Shown: positions 1 through 5,106 of the stretch, one piece after another
How the letters are laid out: each line of letters starts with the position of its first letter
Numbering within the stretch: the stretch's first letter is position 1
NCBI GenBank assembly: GCA_020723365.1
Contig: DYJB01000192.1
Span: 1-5,106, forward strand
Direction of reading: 5' to 3'
Origin: Candidatus Aquidulcis sp.
GTDB lineage: Bacteria > Chloroflexota > Anaerolineae > Anaerolineales > E44-bin32
DNA length: 5,106 bases
Position numbers and translations under genes: made by a program
The notes under the pieces: generated by a model
Database searches by the model: none
Told to the model about the DNA's origin: nothing
Seen by the model: only the letters and a program-made list of their open reading frames with translations

Positions 1-171
1 GGGGCCCTGCCGCTGGCCGGCCTGTACGATCACGATCAGCTGGACGCGCTGATGGCGGCTTACACCGCCTACCTTCTCGGCGTCAAGCCGGGGCGCATCT
101 CACAGGTGGGGGACCGCGACGAAGGGCTGATCACTCTGTCCGTGGCGGAATTGAAAGCGTTCTACCACTAG
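1..171 (+). CDS. DUF429-like protein, C-terminal 56 residues (5' end outside window)
   Basis: The window opens inside a reading frame that runs from base 1 to a TAG at 169-171, giving 56 residues with coding-like third-position G/C bias. The visible tail contains a helix reading DQLDALMAAYTAYLLG, followed by GDRDEGLITL. In my recollection of the DUF429 family (predicted nucleases with an RNase H-like fold), the C-terminus has the same order: a D-A-L-x-A-A-x-T-A helix, then a G-D-x-x-E-G-x-I strand. The catalytic part lies outside the window, so activity cannot be judged. The following gene is 262 nt away, so this gene probably ends its own transcription unit. The family call rests on a short tail; another RNase H-fold or unrelated protein is possible. 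That the frame is a real gene end is more certain than its name. Confidence 0.6.
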   Translation, partial: GALPLAGLYDHDQLDALMAAYTAYLLGVKPGRISQVGDRDEGLITLSVAELKAFYH

Positions 172-316
172 GCCGGCCCGATGGCTGAGATGACTCGCTC
201 GGCCCCGCTTGACAATCCAGCGACACCTTCCGGACTTACTGAACTCCGAGGCCGGATGACAACCCGCCTGCAAATCGCAATCCCGCCTCGAAGTGACGGT
301 GTCCATTCAATCGTCA

Positions 317-338
317 CCAGGCACCGCCTGGCCGGTGC
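317..338. repeat. Two overlapping, mutually exclusive inverted repeats
   Basis: CCAGGC at 317-322 pairs with GCCTGG at 326-331 around a 3-nt loop. The overlapping GCACCG at 321-326 pairs with CGGTGC at 333-338 around a 6-nt loop. The two helices share bases and cannot form together. They lie about 95-115 nt upstream of the GTG at 434. Short GC-rich hairpins are common by chance in DNA of this composition, so function is uncertain. Confidence 0.35.
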
Positions 339-367
339 AGCCGAAGCCATTCCCGTGTCTGCAGATC

Positions 368-392
368 CGTCAGAGGCCTTGACGCCTCGACG
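368..392. repeat. Bulged inverted repeat upstream of the 434 gene
   Basis: CGTC (368-371) and GAGGC (373-377), separated by one bulged A, pair with GCCTC (384-388) and GACG (389-392) around the loop CTTGAC. That gives nine base pairs with a single bulge. It sits 31 nt before the Shine-Dalgarno sequence at 424. No T-run follows, so it is not a classic terminator; it could be an mRNA leader hairpin or an operator-like site. Confidence 0.35.
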
Positions 393-423
393 AACCGCCG
401 CTCCAGTGCCCGGCGACACACCC

Positions 424-428
424 GGAGG
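424..428 (+). promoter_or_regulatory. Shine-Dalgarno that decides the GTG start at 434
   Basis: GGAGG lies 5 nt upstream of the GTG at 434-436. The next in-frame ATG, at 476, has no purine-rich sequence before it, so this site supports the GTG start. Confidence 0.65.
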
Positions 429-433
429 CTGAG

Positions 434-1102
434 GTGAACCCAACAACTTCCCGACGTGGATGGCACGGGTGCCTGATGGGCACCGCGGGGGGCCTCATGG
501 CGATGGTCCTCCTGGTCGGTTTGTACATGTGGTTGTACCAGACCCGCACCCGTTCCACGCAGGCCCAGGCCGCTCGCCCGACTGAGATGTCGGCCGAGGT
601 CGCAGCAAAGGATTCTTCCCCCACGGCCCCCTTCGAGCTTCCCGCCGACGGACTGTGGACGGCCGAATGCAGGCAGCGGCCCTGCGCGGGGTGTACGGGG
701 CAGTGGACCTGGGCTCTGGCCATCAACCTGGGGACGAAGTCCTTCGAGAGCCACGCGGTGTACGACCTGTCGTCCGTCGACTCGGGCGGCTGGCTCCACA
801 CCACCCACCTGGTTCACGAGGGAGCAGGGGAGATCGCCGCGGAGGGGATGCTCCATGGCCCCTTCCACGAAACGACGACACTGTCCAGCAGCAAGGGCGG
901 TGTCGTCGGCGAGGCTCAGGTGATCGAGTACGACAACAACCTGTATGGAGTATTCTCTGCGGATCTGAGGTCCATCTGCATCAGCCGCGGCGAGGATCCA
1001 GGCAACTACGACGTTGACTACATCCGCCGCATCGGCCGGGAGGCGTTCTTCGGGCCGGACATGGGCTGTGAGGCGGAGTGCACGATTGGCATGAGCCCCT
1101 AG
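434..1102 (+). CDS. Hypothetical single-pass membrane protein with six-cysteine ectodomain
   Basis: I do not recognise this 222-residue protein. It starts with GTG behind a GGAGG at 5-nt spacing. The N-terminus is short and basic (SRRGWHG), followed by a hydrophobic segment at about residues 14-35, with no clear signal-peptidase site, so it is probably an N-in, C-out membrane anchor. Residues 36-70 form an Ala/Pro/Thr-rich linker. The rest looks like a compact, beta-rich extracytoplasmic domain with cysteines at 79, 84, 87, 182, 212 and 216 (spacing C-x4-C-x2-C, then C, then C-x3-C), enough for three disulfides or a metal site. C13 precedes the hydrophobic core, so it is not a lipobox cysteine. 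Third-position bias is present but somewhat weaker than in the genes downstream. It stands alone, 164 nt before the next gene. A 300-codon frame on the opposite strand (314-1216) looks like its shadow. Confidence 0.7.
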   Translation: MNPTTSRRGWHGCLMGTAGGLMAMVLLVGLYMWLYQTRTRSTQAQAARPTEMSAEVAAKDSSPTAPFELPADGLWTAECRQRPCAGCTGQWTWALAINLGTKSFESHAVYDLSSVDSGGWLHTTHLVHEGAGEIAAEGMLHGPFHETTTLSSSKGGVVGEAQVIEYDNNLYGVFSADLRSICISRGEDPGNYDVDYIRRIGREAFFGPDMGCEAECTIGMSP

Positions 1103-1111
1103 GCAGGGGCT
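1094..1111 (+). terminator. GC-rich hairpin overlapping the stop codon, possible terminator
   Basis: AGCCCCT (1094-1100) and AGGGGCT (1105-1111) form a perfect 7-bp stem with a 4-nt loop that includes most of the TAG stop at 1100-1102. No T-run follows (the next bases are ACCGGACGG), so it lacks the second half of a classic intrinsic terminator. It could stabilise the 3' end or pause the polymerase. Confidence 0.35.
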
Positions 1112-1223
1112 ACCGGACGGCGCACGCTGGTCGGAGGGGGTCAGCCAAGGCTTGAATGGCACGCCCGGCAGCCGTCCTTCCTCACCGGCCTGCTGGCGGG
1201 ACAACGTTCTGCGCAAGTGGCAG

Positions 1224-1229
1224 TATCAT
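1224..1229 (+). promoter_or_regulatory. Candidate -10 element for the three-gene unit
   Basis: TATCAT matches TATAAT at five of six positions and would start transcription near 1236, leaving a leader of about 30 nt that includes the Shine-Dalgarno at 1256-1260. No good -35 hexamer is found at normal spacing; a GACA at 1200-1203 is about 20 nt upstream, which is too far. It lies in the 1103-1266 gap, where I see no gene. Confidence 0.35.
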
Positions 1230-1255
1230 CCCCCTACATTGGCCGACGGATGGGC

Positions 1256-1260
1256 GAGGG
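1256..1260 (+). promoter_or_regulatory. Shine-Dalgarno that decides the ATG start at 1267
   Basis: GAGGG lies 6 nt before the ATG at 1267. The frame stays open upstream to an ATG at 1156, but the extra 37 residues are Pro/Gly-rich, unlike a membrane-protein N-terminus, and would overlap the candidate promoter, so 1267 is preferred. Confidence 0.65.
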
Positions 1261-1266
1261 AATTCC

Positions 1267-3141
1267 ATGGGTGACGCACGGTTCCTGCGAGCTATCGAAG
1301 CCACGTCGATCGTGCTGTTCCTGCTGCAAGCGCTGCGGGTCGTCTTCTCGGTGCTCTTCGGCATCATCTACGATCAGATCTTTGCCGGGTCGCCCGATGC
1401 CTGGCTGCCGATCAGCGTCGGCTTGCTGGTGCTGGCCGTGGCCGCGCCGGCCCTGGCGCCGCGCAATCCCAGCCATAGCTGGCTGGCGGCGGTCGCCGGC
1501 CTGGCTGCGCTGGCACGCATCGGCCTGACCTTCAACGATGCCACGCTGCGCTACTGGACCTCGCTGGTCGTGCTCGCTTCTGCCGGTCTGTACCTCGCCG
1601 GGCTCCTCACAGCCCGTCGTTCGCTGGCCCTGCCGTCGCTGCTCACCGCCCTGGCGCTGGATCAGGTGCTACGCGCCGCCGGGCAGACCTTCGATCTCAG
1701 CCTGCAGCAGGCCTGGCTTCCGGTGCAGATCTTCTGGGCGGCCCTGGTCATCGGAATCGCCGTCTCGCTTGCCTGGCGCGGCACGGTCGGCGACCGCCAG
1801 GCGAACCTGATCGGCGTGCGCGCATCGCTCGGGCTTGGAGGCCTCCTGTTCCTCGAGACCTCGCTGCTCTCACTGCCCAACGCGCAGGCGCGCTGGAGCG
1901 GCACGCCCTACCCAGTCCTGGCGCCCATCGTGCTGGCGCTGACGCTGATGCCGCTGATCCCGCGGATTCGCCATGAGCTTGGGCACCGCCTAGCCTCGCG
2001 CCCTCTGCTGCGAACGGGCGTCCCCGTGGGCCTCGGCGTGGCCTTGCTGGCCGGCTACTTCGGTAGCGGATGGCTGAGCGCCGTCAGCCTGATGCTGGCC
2101 GTGATCCTGGCGCTGGGTTGCCTCGTGATCCTGCTGGACGGGCGCTCGCCGCGCCAGCGTTCCGTTGGACAGATGCTGGCGCTGGCCTTCGGGCTGGTGT
2201 TGGCGCTCAACTTCCTGAATGCCTTCGCCTTCACCTATCCGTACTCCATCCCGCAGATGCGCGCCATGGGCTGGCTGGTGTACGCTGCGGCTGCCGTGGC
2301 CGTGGCCTTCGGCGCATCGTCGCAGCGCCCGGTGGCGCTGGCGTGGCAGGAAGTGTCGGCGCCCCCGACGCGCATCCTGCTGGCCGGGCTCGCCGGATTG
2401 GCGCTGACCATTGCCGTTACCTGGCCGGCGCCCACCGCACCGCTCCCGAGCTCGGGCCGCCTGCGCCTGGCGACCTACAACATCCACTACGGCTACGATG
2501 CCGAGTGGCACGTCAACCTGGAGGCGATGGCGCAGGCGATCGAAGAGGCCGACGTTGACGTCATCGCCTTGCAGGAGGTCGATACCGGCCGCATGACCTC
2601 CTACCTGATTGACGACGCCTGGTTCCTGGCGCGGCGCCTGCAGATGAACGTGGCCTATCTCCCCGCGGTTGAGAGGCTGACGGGCATCGCCGTGCTGTAC
2701 AAGGGGCCGGCGGCGCCGGCGCGCCTCGGTTTTCTTCCCAGCCGGCAGGAGCAGACCGGCATTGTGGGCGTCGAGCTGAGCATCGGCGGCAGCAGCCTGC
2801 ATGCCTTCGGAACCTGGCTCGGGCTGTCGAACGAGGACACGCTCGAGCAGATCCGGGCCGCGCTGGGCTTCATCGGCGATCGCACGCCGGCGTCGTTCGG
2901 GGGCGATTTCAACGCCGAGGATGGCAGCCCGGTGGCGCAGGCCGTGCGGGCCGCCGGGTTCGAGGACGGATTCACGCTCCTGGGCCAGGTCCCCCCGCCA
3001 CCGAGCGATCCCGCCATCGATCCCGACAAGCGCATCGACTACGTCTGGCTGCGCGGGCTGACGCCGACGCGGGCGTGGGTGGCCAAATCGCTGGCCTCCG
3101 ATCACCGCATGGTCGTGACCGAAATCGAGCTCCCCGACTGA
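1267..3141 (+). CDS. Multi-pass membrane protein with C-terminal EEP domain, CWH43/PGAP2IP-like
   Basis: This is a 624-residue fusion. Residues 1-390 hold about 12-13 hydrophobic segments (roughly 12-34, 46-64, 71-88, 97-115, 119-137, 150-170, 186-204, 214-233, 251-270, 271-291, 302-322, 333-350, 369-386). Residues 398-624 form an endonuclease/exonuclease/phosphatase (EEP) domain: TYNIH (N405), LQEVD (E437), GGDFNAE (D547, N549), RIDYVW (D591) and SDHRMVV (D612, H613). These are the usual metal-binding and catalytic positions. The stretch 439-480, with DTGRMTS, LARRLQM and TGIAVLYKGP, resembles my recollection of the C-terminal domain of eukaryotic CWH43/PGAP2IP, where a membrane region is also followed by an EEP-like domain that remodels GPI-anchor lipids. 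One key oddity is GTWLGL at 515-520, where EEP proteins usually have T-H-L. An odd helix count with N-in topology would place the EEP domain outside the cell. The substrate is unknown; a phospholipid or glycolipid phosphodiester is a guess. First gene of a tight unit with the next two. Confidence 0.85.
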   Translation: MGDARFLRAIEATSIVLFLLQALRVVFSVLFGIIYDQIFAGSPDAWLPISVGLLVLAVAAPALAPRNPSHSWLAAVAGLAALARIGLTFNDATLRYWTSLVVLASAGLYLAGLLTARRSLALPSLLTALALDQVLRAAGQTFDLSLQQAWLPVQIFWAALVIGIAVSLAWRGTVGDRQANLIGVRASLGLGGLLFLETSLLSLPNAQARWSGTPYPVLAPIVLALTLMPLIPRIRHELGHRLASRPLLRTGVPVGLGVALLAGYFGSGWLSAVSLMLAVILALGCLVILLDGRSPRQRSVGQMLALAFGLVLALNFLNAFAFTYPYSIPQMRAMGWLVYAAAAVAVAFGASSQRPVALAWQEVSAPPTRILLAGLAGLALTIAVTWPAPTAPLPSSGRLRLATYNIHYGYDAEWHVNLEAMAQAIEEADVDVIALQEVDTGRMTSYLIDDAWFLARRLQMNVAYLPAVERLTGIAVLYKGPAAPARLGFLPSRQEQTGIVGVELSIGGSSLHAFGTWLGLSNEDTLEQIRAALGFIGDRTPASFGGDFNAEDGSPVAQAVRAAGFEDGFTLLGQVPPPPSDPAIDPDKRIDYVWLRGLTPTRAWVAKSLASDHRMVVTEIELPD

Positions 3142-3149
3142 CGTTCGGG

Positions 3150-3977
3150 ATGCCCGTTCCGCTGGCGCACACGCGGATTGCAGCCGCCCGGCCCGAGGCG
3201 CCCGTCGTACTCCTGCTGCACGGTCTGGGCTCGTGCGGGGAGGACTGGGGCCTGCAGGTCCCGGCGCTGCGGGCCGACTACTCCCTCGTGCTGCCGGATC
3301 TGCGCGGCCAGGGCCGGACCCCCATGCCTCCTGGATGGCCATCCATCGCCGACCTGGCGGCCGACGTGCGCGCCCTGCTGGACGAGCTGGGGCTGGCCCG
3401 CGTGCACGTGGTGGGTCTGTCGTTGGGAGGCGCCGTGGCGCTCCAGCTGGCCGCCGAGGATCCTCAGCGCGTCCGCTCGCTGACGGCGGTCAACACTTTC
3501 GCTCGCTTGCGCGTGGCACGCGGCGCCGCCCGACGCGGGGCGGAGCGGACCTGGCTGGCGGCCACCGGACGTATGCACGAGCTCGGGCGGCGCGTGGCCC
3601 TGGGCCTCTTCCCCGAGGAGGGGCAGGAGGCCTTTCGCCAGGCGGCGGCGAGGCGCCTGGCGGACAACCGGCCCGCGAACTACCTGCGCCTGCTGATGGC
3701 CGTCGGCCGCTTTGACCTGCGGCCGCGCCTGGCCGAGATCCGGTCCCCCACGCTGGTCGTGGCCGGTGAGATGGACACGACCGTCCCGATGGAGTGCAAG
3801 CGCGAACTGGCACGGGAGATCCCAGGTGCGCGGCTGCAGGTTTTCTCGGGCTCGCGCCATGTCACGCCGCTCGATCGCAGCCCGGAGTTCAATGCCTGCC
3901 TGCTCGAGTTCCTGCTCGGCGTGGATGGTCGCCTCGCCCACGGAGCGGCCGGTGCCTTGCCTGGAGGTGGTGCATGA
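3150..3977 (+). CDS. Alpha/beta hydrolase
   Basis: This 275-residue protein has a full alpha/beta-hydrolase layout. The oxyanion-hole strand LLLHGLGSCGEDW is at 22-33, PDLRGQGRT at 49-57, the nucleophile elbow GLSLGG at 89-94 (S91), the acid in AGEMDTTVP at 205-213 (D209), and the general base in SRHVTP at 235-240 (H237). A helical cap lies at about 115-190. The layout resembles 3-oxoadipate enol-lactonase, BioH-type and MenH-type enzymes, but the substrate cannot be read from sequence. No signal peptide is visible, so it is probably cytoplasmic. The ATG at 3150 is 8 nt after the previous stop and lacks a good Shine-Dalgarno, which suggests translational coupling. The frame is open back to 3075 inside the previous gene, but those 25 residues do not look like part of the fold. 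The Gly/Ala-rich tail (about 258-275) also carries the next gene's Shine-Dalgarno. Confidence 0.88.
   Translation: MPVPLAHTRIAAARPEAPVVLLLHGLGSCGEDWGLQVPALRADYSLVLPDLRGQGRTPMPPGWPSIADLAADVRALLDELGLARVHVVGLSLGGAVALQLAAEDPQRVRSLTAVNTFARLRVARGAARRGAERTWLAATGRMHELGRRVALGLFPEEGQEAFRQAAARRLADNRPANYLRLLMAVGRFDLRPRLAEIRSPTLVVAGEMDTTVPMECKRELAREIPGARLQVFSGSRHVTPLDRSPEFNACLLEFLLGVDGRLAHGAAGALPGGGA
3963..3967 (+). promoter_or_regulatory. Shine-Dalgarno for the small membrane protein, inside the hydrolase gene
   Basis: GGAGG lies 6 nt before the ATG at 3974, within the last codons of the hydrolase. It supports that start over the ATG at 3794 deep inside the upstream gene. Confidence 0.65.
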
Positions 3978-4327
3978 AGTGGGAAGGCTGGATGCCCGTG
4001 GCGGTCTCGATCGCCGTCATCATCCTGGTGGCCGTGGTGCAGCGCTACTCGCGCACGCTGGCCGCCATCACAGCCACGATGCCGCTCAACATCCCGCTCT
4101 CGCTGTGGATCGTCTCGCAGGCCTCCGGGGACGACCGCGCGGCCGTGGTCTCGTTCATGGACGGCATGCTGTGGGGCATCCTGCCGACGGTCGTGTTCGT
4201 CGTCGCTGCGTGGCTGGCGGTGCGGGCCGGATGGAAGCTTGCCCCGACGATCGTCGTCGGCTACGCCGCCTGGGCGGCGGCGGTGGCGGTCTTCTTTGGC
4301 GTGCGTCGCTGGATGGGCGCGGGGTAG
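3974..4327 (+). CDS. Small four-helix integral membrane protein
   Basis: This 117-residue protein starts at an ATG that overlaps the hydrolase stop (ATGA) behind a well-placed GGAGG, so the two are translationally coupled. It has four hydrophobic segments, at about residues 7-23, 29-48, 62-85 and 88-110. A polar loop, SQASGDDRAAV, lies between the second and third, and the basic end RRW is next to the C-terminus. Length, helix count and the order of a Pro-rich second helix, a polar loop and a G-M-x-W third helix recall the small membrane families GlpM and DUF3147, but I cannot confirm membership by eye. No catalytic residues stand out. Its fixed position behind the EEP-membrane protein and the hydrolase suggests it serves the same process. 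Confidence 0.75.
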   Translation: MKWEGWMPVAVSIAVIILVAVVQRYSRTLAAITATMPLNIPLSLWIVSQASGDDRAAVVSFMDGMLWGILPTVVFVVAAWLAVRAGWKLAPTIVVGYAAWAAAVAVFFGVRRWMGAG

Positions 4328-4356
4328 GCGTCAGGGGATGGATTCGAAAGCCCCGC
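4319..4356. terminator. Weak hairpin between convergent genes
   Basis: GCGGGG at 4319-4324 can pair with CCCCGC at 4351-4356 across a 26-nt loop, and GGGG at 4334-4337 competes for the same CCCC. There is no T-run on either strand. The 50-nt gap between the convergent stops (4327 and 4378) must hold any terminators, but none is convincing. Confidence 0.2.
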
Positions 4357-4377
4357 AGGGACCTCCGAAGTCGGTTG

Positions 4378-5082
4378 TCAGCCTTCGAGTTCTTTGTCGA
4401 TGACCGCCTGGAACTGCGCCAGCGGCTGCGCGCCGACCAGCGGCAGCCCGTTGATGAAGAACGTCGGCGTGCCGCTGGCGCCGAGGCCGGCGGCGTAGCG
4501 GGCGTCAGCCTCCACCTCGTCCCGGTACTTCTCGCTGTCGATGCAGGCCAGCAGGGCCTCCACGTTCAGGCTCAAGCGCGTGGCGTATTCCTCGTAGGCC
4601 GGGCGCCCGAGATCCAATCCCCCGGAAAGCAGTGCGTCGTGAAAAGCCCAATAGGCGTCCTGATCCTCGGCGCAGTGCGCAGCCTGCGCCGCCACCAGCG
4701 ACTCGGCGCTGGTGATGGGGAAATCGCGATACACGAAGCGGATCTGGTCCGGGTAGGCGGCCAGCAGCGGCTGGAAGGTCTCGACGTGCCACTTCTCGCA
4801 GTAGGGGCAATTGAAGTCGCTGAACTCGATGATGGTGATGGGCGCGTCCGCCGGGCCGAGGGAGGGATCGTCGTCGACGCTCACTTCCAGCCGCGTGGGA
4901 GCCTGCGCCGCCGCGTCTGGCGCGAGCACCGGCGGGGTCTTTGCTTCGCGGCCCCAGAAGAGGAAGCCGGTCGCCAGGCCGACGACGAACGTCAGCGGCA
5001 GCAGGGCGGCATAGACGTGGCTGCGGCGGAAACGCAACTCGTCGGTCACGGCGGTGGAGGGAGGGGTGGCGGGCATTGCCAT
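4378..5082 (-). CDS. Membrane-anchored DsbA-like thiol-disulfide oxidoreductase
   Basis: This 234-residue protein has a cytoplasmic N-terminus (1-23), one transmembrane segment at about 24-43, a linker to about 65, and a DsbA-type thioredoxin domain at about 66-234. The active site is CPYC at 92-95 in the strand-turn ITIIEFSDFNCPYC. The cis-proline loop is SGTPTFFING (P206) and the FVYRDFPI strand is at 116-123. Between them lies the helical insertion of the DsbA/BdbD group, with two further cysteines, C137 and C180. The family oxidises or isomerises disulfides in exported proteins outside the membrane. The ATG at 5082 is chosen because it lies 6 nt after an extended -10 box; the ATG at codon 3 is an alternative. 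No partner DsbB or VKOR gene is visible here. An overlapping 197-codon frame (4505-5098) is a shadow. Confidence 0.9.
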   Translation of the reverse strand: MAMPATPPSTAVTDELRFRRSHVYAALLPLTFVVGLATGFLFWGREAKTPPVLAPDAAAQAPTRLEVSVDDDPSLGPADAPITIIEFSDFNCPYCEKWHVETFQPLLAAYPDQIRFVYRDFPITSAESLVAAQAAHCAEDQDAYWAFHDALLSGGLDLGRPAYEEYATRLSLNVEALLACIDSEKYRDEVEADARYAAGLGASGTPTFFINGLPLVGAQPLAQFQAVIDKELEG

Positions 5083-5088
5083 GCGGCC

Positions 5089-5097
5089 ATTGTAGCA
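5089..5097 (-). promoter_or_regulatory. Extended -10 promoter, likely leaderless, for the DsbA-like gene
   Basis: Read on the minus strand, TGCTACAAT is an extended -10 element (TGn plus TACAAT, five of six matches to TATAAT). Six bases separate it from the A of the ATG at 5082, the usual distance to a transcription start, and there is no Shine-Dalgarno. Both facts point to a leaderless mRNA. Any -35 element would lie past the window edge. Confidence 0.6.
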
Positions 5098-5106
5098 TGT
5101 CGCCGG

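Larger units (their letters stand above)
172..433. other. Intergenic gap with small inverted repeats, no convincing gene
   Basis: This 262-nt stretch separates the DUF429-like gene from the membrane protein at 434. An open frame spans 181-432, but its third codon positions are only weakly G/C-biased compared with the flanking genes, its ATG has no Shine-Dalgarno sequence, and its product is low-complexity with no recognisable motif, so I treat the stretch as non-coding. A TTGACA lies at 209-214 and a TTGACG at 379-384, but neither has a good -10 hexamer at 16-19 nt. Hairpin-capable repeats are listed separately. No rho-independent terminator with a T-run follows the stop at 171. Confidence 0.55.

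Noticed and set aside
209..241. TTGACA at 209-214 as the -35 of a promoter for the 434 gene.
   Set aside because: No hexamer at 16-19 nt spacing resembles TATAAT, and the start codon is over 200 nt away.
181..432. An 83-codon + strand frame between the first two genes, ending 1 nt before the GTG at 434.
   Set aside because: No Shine-Dalgarno, weak third-position G/C bias compared with the neighbours, and a low-complexity product without motifs. The close fit to the next start is probably chance.
440..475. Possible twin-arginine signal (SRRGWHG) at the N-terminus of the 434 gene product.
   Set aside because: Only the Arg pair fits; the hydrophobic positions after it do not match the Tat consensus and no A-x-A cleavage site follows the hydrophobic stretch.
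314..1216. A 300-codon minus strand frame opposite the 434-1102 gene.
   Set aside because: The + strand frame has a Shine-Dalgarno, a membrane anchor and a plausible domain composition; the antisense product looks like GC-rich noise. Because the + gene is itself unrecognised, this rejection is less certain than the others.
1156..1266. Upstream extension of the EEP membrane protein to an ATG at 1156.
   Set aside because: The added residues are Pro/Gly-rich, have no Shine-Dalgarno and overlap the candidate -10 element; the ATG at 1267 has GAGGG at 6 nt.
1990..3342. A 450-codon minus strand frame opposite the EEP and hydrolase genes.
   Set aside because: It is antisense to genes with clear domain motifs, spans two of them, and its product is Arg/Gly/Pro/Gln-rich as expected for a shadow frame in high-GC DNA.
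3102..3941. A 279-codon minus strand frame opposite the hydrolase gene.
   Set aside because: The + strand carries a complete alpha/beta-hydrolase triad; the antisense product is rich in Gln, His and Arg with no motif.

Overview
The window is high-GC bacterial chromosomal DNA, by eye about two thirds G+C with strong G/C bias at third codon positions in the well-supported genes. It shows no mobile element, CRISPR array, tRNA or rRNA. The gene styles suggest a Chloroflexota (Anaerolineae-like) bacterium: a membrane-anchored DsbA-type protein with a GPADAPITIIEFSDFNCPYC-type core, apparently expressed from a leaderless extended -10 promoter, a DUF429-like protein tail, and a multi-pass membrane protein fused to an EEP domain. 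This assignment is an inference from protein style; no marker gene is present.

Layout. (1) Positions 1-171 hold the 3' end of a + strand gene whose C-terminus looks like DUF429 (predicted RNase H-fold nuclease). (2) Positions 172-433 form a gap with several small inverted repeats and no convincing gene. (3) Positions 434-1102 encode an unrecognised 222-residue single-pass membrane protein with six cysteines in its probable extracytoplasmic part; a GC-rich hairpin overlaps its stop codon. (4) Positions 1267-4327 form a tight three-gene + strand unit: a 624-residue membrane protein with about 12-13 transmembrane segments and a C-terminal endonuclease/exonuclease/phosphatase (EEP) domain resembling the C-terminal domain of eukaryotic CWH43/PGAP2IP; an alpha/beta hydrolase starting 8 nt later with an intact catalytic triad; and a 117-residue four-helix membrane protein overlapping the hydrolase by ATGA. 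(5) Positions 4378-5082, convergent on the minus strand, encode a membrane-anchored DsbA-like thiol oxidoreductase (CPYC, cis-Pro), preceded by an extended -10 element placed for a leaderless transcript.

How the genes may work together. The three-gene unit pairs a predicted membrane-surface phosphodiesterase-fold enzyme with a hydrolase and a small integral membrane protein, which fits a lipid or envelope-modification role, but no substrate can be read from the sequence. The DsbA-like protein could form disulfides in exported proteins, and the six-cysteine ectodomain at 434-1102 is a plausible but untested client. The most unusual observations are the bacterial CWH43-like architecture and a His-to-Trp change in the usual T-H-L motif of its EEP domain.
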